From Streptomyces violens (GTDB lineage Bacteria; Actinomycetota; Actinomycetes; Streptomycetales; Streptomycetaceae), in NCBI RefSeq assembly GCF_000717745.1, contig NZ_JOBH01000004.1, forward strand, positions 186,001 through 250,000: 64,000 nucleotides of DNA, written 5' to 3'. The notes below the pieces were generated by a model, which worked only from the letters and a program-made list of their open reading frames with translations, ran no database searches and was not told the origin of the DNA. Position numbers and translations under genes: made by a program. Position 1 is the stretch's first letter. Every line of letters starts with the position of its first letter. Shown here piece after piece: positions 60,308 to 64,000 of this stretch.

Positions 60308-61668
60308 TGGCTGTCCTTCCCTGGGATGCGCTCGACGGTGCGGGCGTACTCCGCGGCGAGTGCCGCTTCCTGGGCATCGGCGGCGCGCCGGGCCGCCGGG
60401 CTCTCCGTGGGCGCGGAGGCGTACTCGGGCGCCGCGTACGCCGCGTCCAGGAGGTCGTCGGCCGGGCAGCGGCCCTGCGCCACATAACGCTCGGTGAACT
60501 CCTCGACGGCGGCGAGCACGTCGGGGCCTGCGCCGAGCCGGGGCAGCGCCGCACGGGCGGCCGCGAAGCAGGCCGTCGCGGCGGCGGCCAGCTCGGGGTC
60601 GGTCAGGCCGTGCCGGGCGGCGCGCCGCCACAAGGGGTTGCGCGGCGCGGGGCGGTCGCCCGCGGTCTCGGCGAGCGGCTTGACGGCGCGGTACGCGGTC
60701 TCGGCGGCCTCGGGGTCGTCGAACAGGGCCGCGGTCACGGCGAGCGGCACGATCCAGCCGTCGCCCGGCTGTGCGTCGATCATGCGCAGTTCCAGGTGGC
60801 CGCGCGGCCGGACCGGCGGGAAGAGCGTGGTGACGTGGTAGTCGAAGTCCTCCGCAGTGGGCGCCCTCGGTGCTTTGGTGCGCGTCCAGTCGCGGAAGGA
60901 CAGCCCTTCGGGCGCGTCCCAGGGCCCGTCCGCAGTGCGCAGGCACATCACGGGCGCGTCCAGCGCGTACGCCGCCCAGGCCGTGCGCGGATCGGGGCCG
61001 TCGGCGGGGGCGAGGGTGCGGGCCGGGTCGAGCTGGGTCCAGATGGCCTGGCGGGTGGAGCGGTAGCCCGTCGGGCACCCTTCGCTGGTGGGGGAGTTGG
61101 CGAAGGCCGCGGCGAGCACGGCCCCGAGGAGGTGGGCCAGCAGCCAGCGCCGGCCGTGCCCGAGCGGCCCCGGCTCCTCGTAACCGGCGTCCAGGCAGAC
61201 CTGTACGGAGGCGGTGCCGCACATCATGGACCGCCCGGCCTGCCCCCAGCGGTCGAAGTACGCCTCCATCGCGTCGTAGCGGGGCTCGTCGAGGATGCGG
61301 TGCGGTGGGTGCCAGGGGTTGTGGCCGTGGCCCGCCAGGCTCAGGTCCATGGCACGCAGCGCGGTGCGTACCAGTGCCAGGTCCGCCGAGACGGCCGTGA
61401 CGCAGTCCGTGAGGGAGGCGGCGGGGAGCGAGCTGAGCTCCAGCTGCCCGCCCGGCTCGAAGGTCAGGAGGGACCGCAGGGGGAGCGCGCGCAGGGCGGT
61501 CATCGCGCTGCGGGCGCGCTCGCGCGGCAGGGGACATCGGGGGTTGCGCGCGTCGTGGACGAGATACTCGATCTCGACCCCGATGCGCCGCGGGGGCCCG
61601 GTCTTGAAGCAGATGCCGTGCAGGTGGGCTGCCAGCTCCTCTTCCGTGACCGCGCGCTGTACGGGCAT
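60304..61668 (-). CDS. egtA: EgtA, glutamate-cysteine ligase for ergothioneine synthesis
   Basis: 454 residues from ATG 61668. GCS2-type ligase motifs: RIGVEIEYLVHDARNP, LTFEPGGQLELSS, MMCGTASVQVCLDAGYE, FANSPTSEGCPTGYRSTRQAIW and HLELRMIDAQPGDGW. It makes gamma-glutamylcysteine, the sulfur donor used by EgtB. First gene of the operon; no egtE follows, so the final C-S lyase must be coded elsewhere. Confidence 0.96.
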   Translation of the reverse strand: MPVQRAVTEEELAAHLHGICFKTGPPRRIGVEIEYLVHDARNPRCPLPRERARSAMTALRALPLRSLLTFEPGGQLELSSLPAASLTDCVTAVSADLALVRTALRAMDLSLAGHGHNPWHPPHRILDEPRYDAMEAYFDRWGQAGRSMMCGTASVQVCLDAGYEEPGPLGHGRRWLLAHLLGAVLAAAFANSPTSEGCPTGYRSTRQAIWTQLDPARTLAPADGPDPRTAWAAYALDAPVMCLRTADGPWDAPEGLSFRDWTRTKAPRAPTAEDFDYHVTTLFPPVRPRGHLELRMIDAQPGDGWIVPLAVTAALFDDPEAAETAYRAVKPLAETAGDRPAPRNPLWRRAARHGLTDPELAAAATACFAAARAALPRLGAGPDVLAAVEEFTERYVAQGRCPADDLLDAAYAAPEYASAPTESPAARRAADAQEAALAAEYARTVERIPGKDSQ

Positions 61669-61836
61669 GGACTTCCACTCCCTCCGTGTCCTGCCGGACG
61701 GCCGGACGCAGGCTCCCACCTAAGCGGGTGCGAGCGGCGCACTCAAGGGCGCATCAGCGCCCGGCAGAGCACGCGCCGCGCACGGTCCGCGGGGCGACGC
61801 GCCGGAGCACGACGGCGCGCCCGCACGCGGAGTCTC

Positions 61837-63048
61837 TCACTGCCGATACCCCGCCAGGAAGCGTCCGATGCGGCTGATGGCGGCGTCGAGGTCGTCGGCG
61901 TACGGGAGTGTCAGGATACGGAAGTGATCAGGGCGCGGCCAGTTGAAGCCGGTGCCCTGCACCACCTGGATCTTCTCCCGCAGCAGGAGGTCCAGCACGA
62001 ACTTCTCGTCGTCGTGGATCTTGTGCACCGCCGGGTCCAGGCGCGGGAAGGCGTAGATCGCGCCCTTGGGCTTCACGCACGACACGCCCGGGATCTCGTT
62101 CAGGCGTTCCCATGCCCGGTCGCGCTGCTCGCGCAGCCGACCGCCCGGGAGCACCAGGTCGTTGATCGACTGGCGGCCGCCGAGCGCCGCCTGAATGGCG
62201 TACTGCGCCGGGGCGTTCGGGCACAGCCGCATGGAGGCCAGCGTGCCGAGCCCCTCCAGGTAGTCGGCCGCGTGCTGCGTGGGCCCGGAGACCACCAGCC
62301 AGCCGGACCGGAAGCCGGCCACGCGGTACGCCTTGGAGAGCCCGCTGAAGGTGAGGCAGACCAGGTCGGGGGCGAGCACCGCGGCGTTGTGGTGCACCTC
62401 GCCGTCGTACAGGATCCGGTCGTAGATCTCGTCCGCGAAGACCATCAGGCCGTGCCGCCGTGCCAGGTCGAGCATGCCTTCCAGCAGCTCGCGCGGGTAG
62501 ACGGCGCCCGTCGGGTTGTTGGGGTTGATGATGACCATCGCCCGCGTCCGGTCGGTGATCTTCGCGGCCATGTCGTCCAGGTCCGGCAGCCAGTCGGCGG
62601 CCTCGTCGCACACGTAGTGCACCGCCTTGCCGCCCGCCAGCGTCGTCACCGCGGTCCACAGCGGGAAGTCCGGGGCGGGGATCAGCACCTCGTCGCCGTC
62701 GTCCAGCAGTGCCTGGACCGCCATCGAGACCAGCTCCGAGACGCCGTTGCCCAGGTAGACGTCGTCCACGCCGACCTCGGTGAGGCCGAGCGACTGGTAG
62801 TGCTGCGCGACGGCCCGGCGCGCCGAGAGGATGCCGCGGGACTCGGTGTACCCGTGCGCCCGCGACAGGTTGCGCACCATGTCCTGCAGGATCTCCTCGG
62901 GCGCCTCGAAGCCGAAGAGCGCGGGATTCCCGGTGTTCAGCCGCAGCACGCTGTGCCCGGCCTCCTCCAGCGCGTCGGCGTGCTCGATCACCGGCCCGCG
63001 GATCTCGTAACAGACGTCGGCCATCTTGCTCGACTGCTTGAACTCCAT
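61837..63048 (-). CDS. Class I/II aminotransferase, alanine-aminotransferase type
   Basis: 403 residues. PLP fold-type I: FKQSSKMADVCYEIRGPV at the start, NPALFGFEAPEEI, LGNGVSELVSMAVQALLDDGDEV, NPNNPTGAVYPRELL, and the PLP Lys in SGLSKAYRVAGFRSGW. The start pattern matches AlaA/AlaT-type alanine-pyruvate transaminases. It resembles EgtE only in being PLP-dependent; it is not that C-S lyase. Divergent from an HxlR regulator over a two-dyad region that may control it. Confidence 0.93.
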   Translation of the reverse strand: MEFKQSSKMADVCYEIRGPVIEHADALEEAGHSVLRLNTGNPALFGFEAPEEILQDMVRNLSRAHGYTESRGILSARRAVAQHYQSLGLTEVGVDDVYLGNGVSELVSMAVQALLDDGDEVLIPAPDFPLWTAVTTLAGGKAVHYVCDEAADWLPDLDDMAAKITDRTRAMVIINPNNPTGAVYPRELLEGMLDLARRHGLMVFADEIYDRILYDGEVHHNAAVLAPDLVCLTFSGLSKAYRVAGFRSGWLVVSGPTQHAADYLEGLGTLASMRLCPNAPAQYAIQAALGGRQSINDLVLPGGRLREQRDRAWERLNEIPGVSCVKPKGAIYAFPRLDPAVHKIHDDEKFVLDLLLREKIQVVQGTGFNWPRPDHFRILTLPYADDLDAAISRIGRFLAGYRQ

Positions 63049-63103
63049 GCGGCGGCCTCCCGGTTACCTCGCTCGCCGCGGCGCGGCGCATCCGTGGTTC
63101 TCC

Positions 63104-63137
63104 TTGGTTTTACCAAGCGCGAACTTGGAAAGTCCAA
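63104..63137. promoter_or_regulatory. Two dyads TTGGW-N3-WCCAA in the aminotransferase/HxlR divergent region
   Basis: TTGGT-TTT-ACCAA (63104-63116) and TTGGA-AAG-TCCAA (63125-63137) share one consensus, with centres 21 bases (two helical turns) apart. They fill most of the 110-base gap between the divergent starts. Likely binding sites of the adjacent HxlR regulator. Confidence 0.7.
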
Positions 63138-63158
63138 CCTCTTGTCTATGCTGGGATC

Positions 63159-63842
63159 ATGCCGCGCCGAAGTTATGACCAGTACTGCGCCGTCGCCCGC
63201 GCCCTCGACTCCGTGGGCGACCGCTGGACCCTGCTGATCGTCCGGGAGCTGCTGGCCGGGGCCCGGCGCTACACGGACCTGCACGCCGACCTGCCGGGCG
63301 TCAGCACGGACATGCTCGCGGGCCGCCTGAAGGACATGGAGCGCGACGGCCTGGCCGCCCGACGCAGACTCGACCCGCCCGCCGCCGCGTTCGTCTACGA
63401 ACTGACCCCGCGCGGCCGCGCCCTGCTCCCCGTCCTCACCGCACTGGCCGAGTGGGGCGCGGCGGACCTCGGCGCGCCGCGGCCGACCGACGCGGTCCGG
63501 GCCCACTGGTTCGCCGTGCCGCTCATGCCCCGGCTCGCCCGGTACTTCACGACGCAACGGCCGCAGGGCGCCCCTGTGCGGGTCGTGGAGATCCGCCTGG
63601 ACGAGGGGACGTTCCACGTCACGCTGGGCGCGGAGACGGGCGCTCAGGCGGATTGCGGCTACGCGGACGGCCCCGCCCCGGCGCCGGACGCCGTACTGGA
63701 GCTGGACGCGGCGGCCTGTACCGAGGTGATCTACGATCGGCTCTCACTCGCCCACGGCATCGGCACCGGCCGCATCCGGGTGACGGCCGGCGACGGGCCG
63801 GCCGGCGTCCCGGCGGCGACCGCACGCACAGCGACGGGATGA
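63159..63842 (+). CDS. HxlR-family winged-helix regulator with C-terminal effector-like domain
   Basis: 227 residues from ATG 63159. Residues 8-105 are an HxlR winged helix (YCAVARALDSVGDRWTLLIVRELLAGARRYTDL, then LAGRLKDMERDGL). A further 110 residues (PTDAVRAHWFAVPLMPRLAR..., VVEIRLDEGTFHVTLG) form a second domain of SCP2-like appearance, often seen in actinobacterial members. Probably a repressor sensing small molecules. Autoregulation through the dyads at 63104-63137 is likely. Confidence 0.9.
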   Translation: MPRRSYDQYCAVARALDSVGDRWTLLIVRELLAGARRYTDLHADLPGVSTDMLAGRLKDMERDGLAARRRLDPPAAAFVYELTPRGRALLPVLTALAEWGAADLGAPRPTDAVRAHWFAVPLMPRLARYFTTQRPQGAPVRVVEIRLDEGTFHVTLGAETGAQADCGYADGPAPAPDAVLELDAAACTEVIYDRLSLAHGIGTGRIRVTAGDGPAGVPAATARTATG

Positions 63843-63845
63843 CAC

Positions 63846-64000
63846 ATGGCTAAGGCACCGCTGGCGGTCTTCGACCTGGACAACACCCTGGCGGGCACGG
63901 CGCACCGGCAGCACTTCCTGGAGCAGCGGCCGCGCGACTGGGACGGTTTCTTCGCCGCGGCCCCCGACGACCCGCCGCTCCCCGAAGGCATCGCGCTGGC
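63846..64000 (+). CDS. HAD-superfamily phosphatase, 3' end missing
   Basis: ATG 63846 starts three bases after the HxlR stop; 51 residues are visible before the window ends. AVFDLDNTLAGTAHRQHFL carries the HAD nucleophile motif DxDxT, and the early HRQHFL resembles polynucleotide-kinase-3'-phosphatase-like proteins. Co-transcription with HxlR is likely. The precise subfamily cannot be given from this fragment. Confidence 0.8.
   Translation, partial: MAKAPLAVFDLDNTLAGTAHRQHFLEQRPRDWDGFFAAAPDDPPLPEGIAL

Noticed and set aside
61837..63048. egtE
   Set aside because: Sequence motifs (FKQSSKMADVCYEIRGPV start, SGLSKAYRVAGFRSGW) match alanine-type aminotransferases, and the gene is not coupled to egtA.

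Overview
The window is chromosomal DNA from a high-GC actinomycete, almost certainly Streptomyces or a close relative. The grounds are the very high GC with third-position bias, many GTG starts, frequent 4-base ATGA/GTGA stop-start overlaps, Tat-exported hydrolases, DUF5994, CYP105 with a 3Fe-4S ferredoxin, a self-sufficient CYP102, and an egtABCD operon. No rRNA, tRNA, CRISPR array, phage or plasmid replication gene was seen. Both ends are cut inside genes.

Layout. 1-8.0 kb: the end of a GAF-SpoIIE phosphatase, a large NB-ARC/TPR/LuxR regulator, a Tat-exported GH3 beta-glucosidase with a PA14 insertion, then a fructosamine-kinase-like protein overlapped by a low-molecular-weight tyrosine phosphatase. 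8.08-10.62 kb: a segment bounded by 17-bp inverted repeats with an IS5-type transposase scrap at one end. It holds a paralogue of the first regulator that lacks the LuxR helix-turn-helix. 10.6-16.9 kb: an XRE/MmyB-type regulator divergent from an MFS-SDR operon, a Tat-exported TIM-barrel protein and a second MFS exporter. 17-22 kb: a three-gene DUF5994 operon, a coiled-coil-rich unknown, a TPR protein that overlaps a lipase-maturation-factor gene tail to tail, and an orphan 57-residue ORF.

22-27.4 kb: a TIGR03086 protein, an acyl-CoA ligase, an exported GH105 hydrolase, and a pair of HEAT-repeat genes. The second of the pair is a MerR-HEAT fusion, and the pair is read from a textbook 19-bp-spacer MerR promoter. 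27.5-32.3 kb: a sugar-alcohol dehydrogenase / RpiB-like / TIM-like operon resembling tetritol catabolism, divergent from a luciferase-like monooxygenase and its FMN reductase. 32.3-39.5 kb: an APH(6)-like kinase, a TetR regulator, a complete P450-ferredoxin-ferredoxin reductase operon and a UvrA2-like ABC protein. 39.6-42.8 kb: a small EF-hand protein, a small secreted protein, an amino-acid permease, dodecin and a universal stress protein next to a MITE-like repeat.

43-51.6 kb is the most unusual part. A 954-residue fusion of a catalase-like domain with a cyclooxygenase/alpha-dioxygenase-type haem peroxidase sits beside a PAS-LuxR regulator and a divergent P450-reductase fusion (CYP102/BM3 type), followed by an FAD monooxygenase. 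Together they look like a bacterial fatty-acid oxidation (oxylipin-like) locus. 51.6-57.2 kb: a DUF2165 membrane protein, a secreted PI-PLC-like enzyme, a DoxX-VOC pair resembling CatDE, a DUF4239 protein, a proline-rich surface protein and an orphan P450. 57.2-61.7 kb: egtD, egtC, egtB and egtA (ergothioneine synthesis; transcribed A to D). The window closes with an alanine-type aminotransferase divergent from an HxlR regulator across two matching dyads, and the start of a HAD phosphatase.
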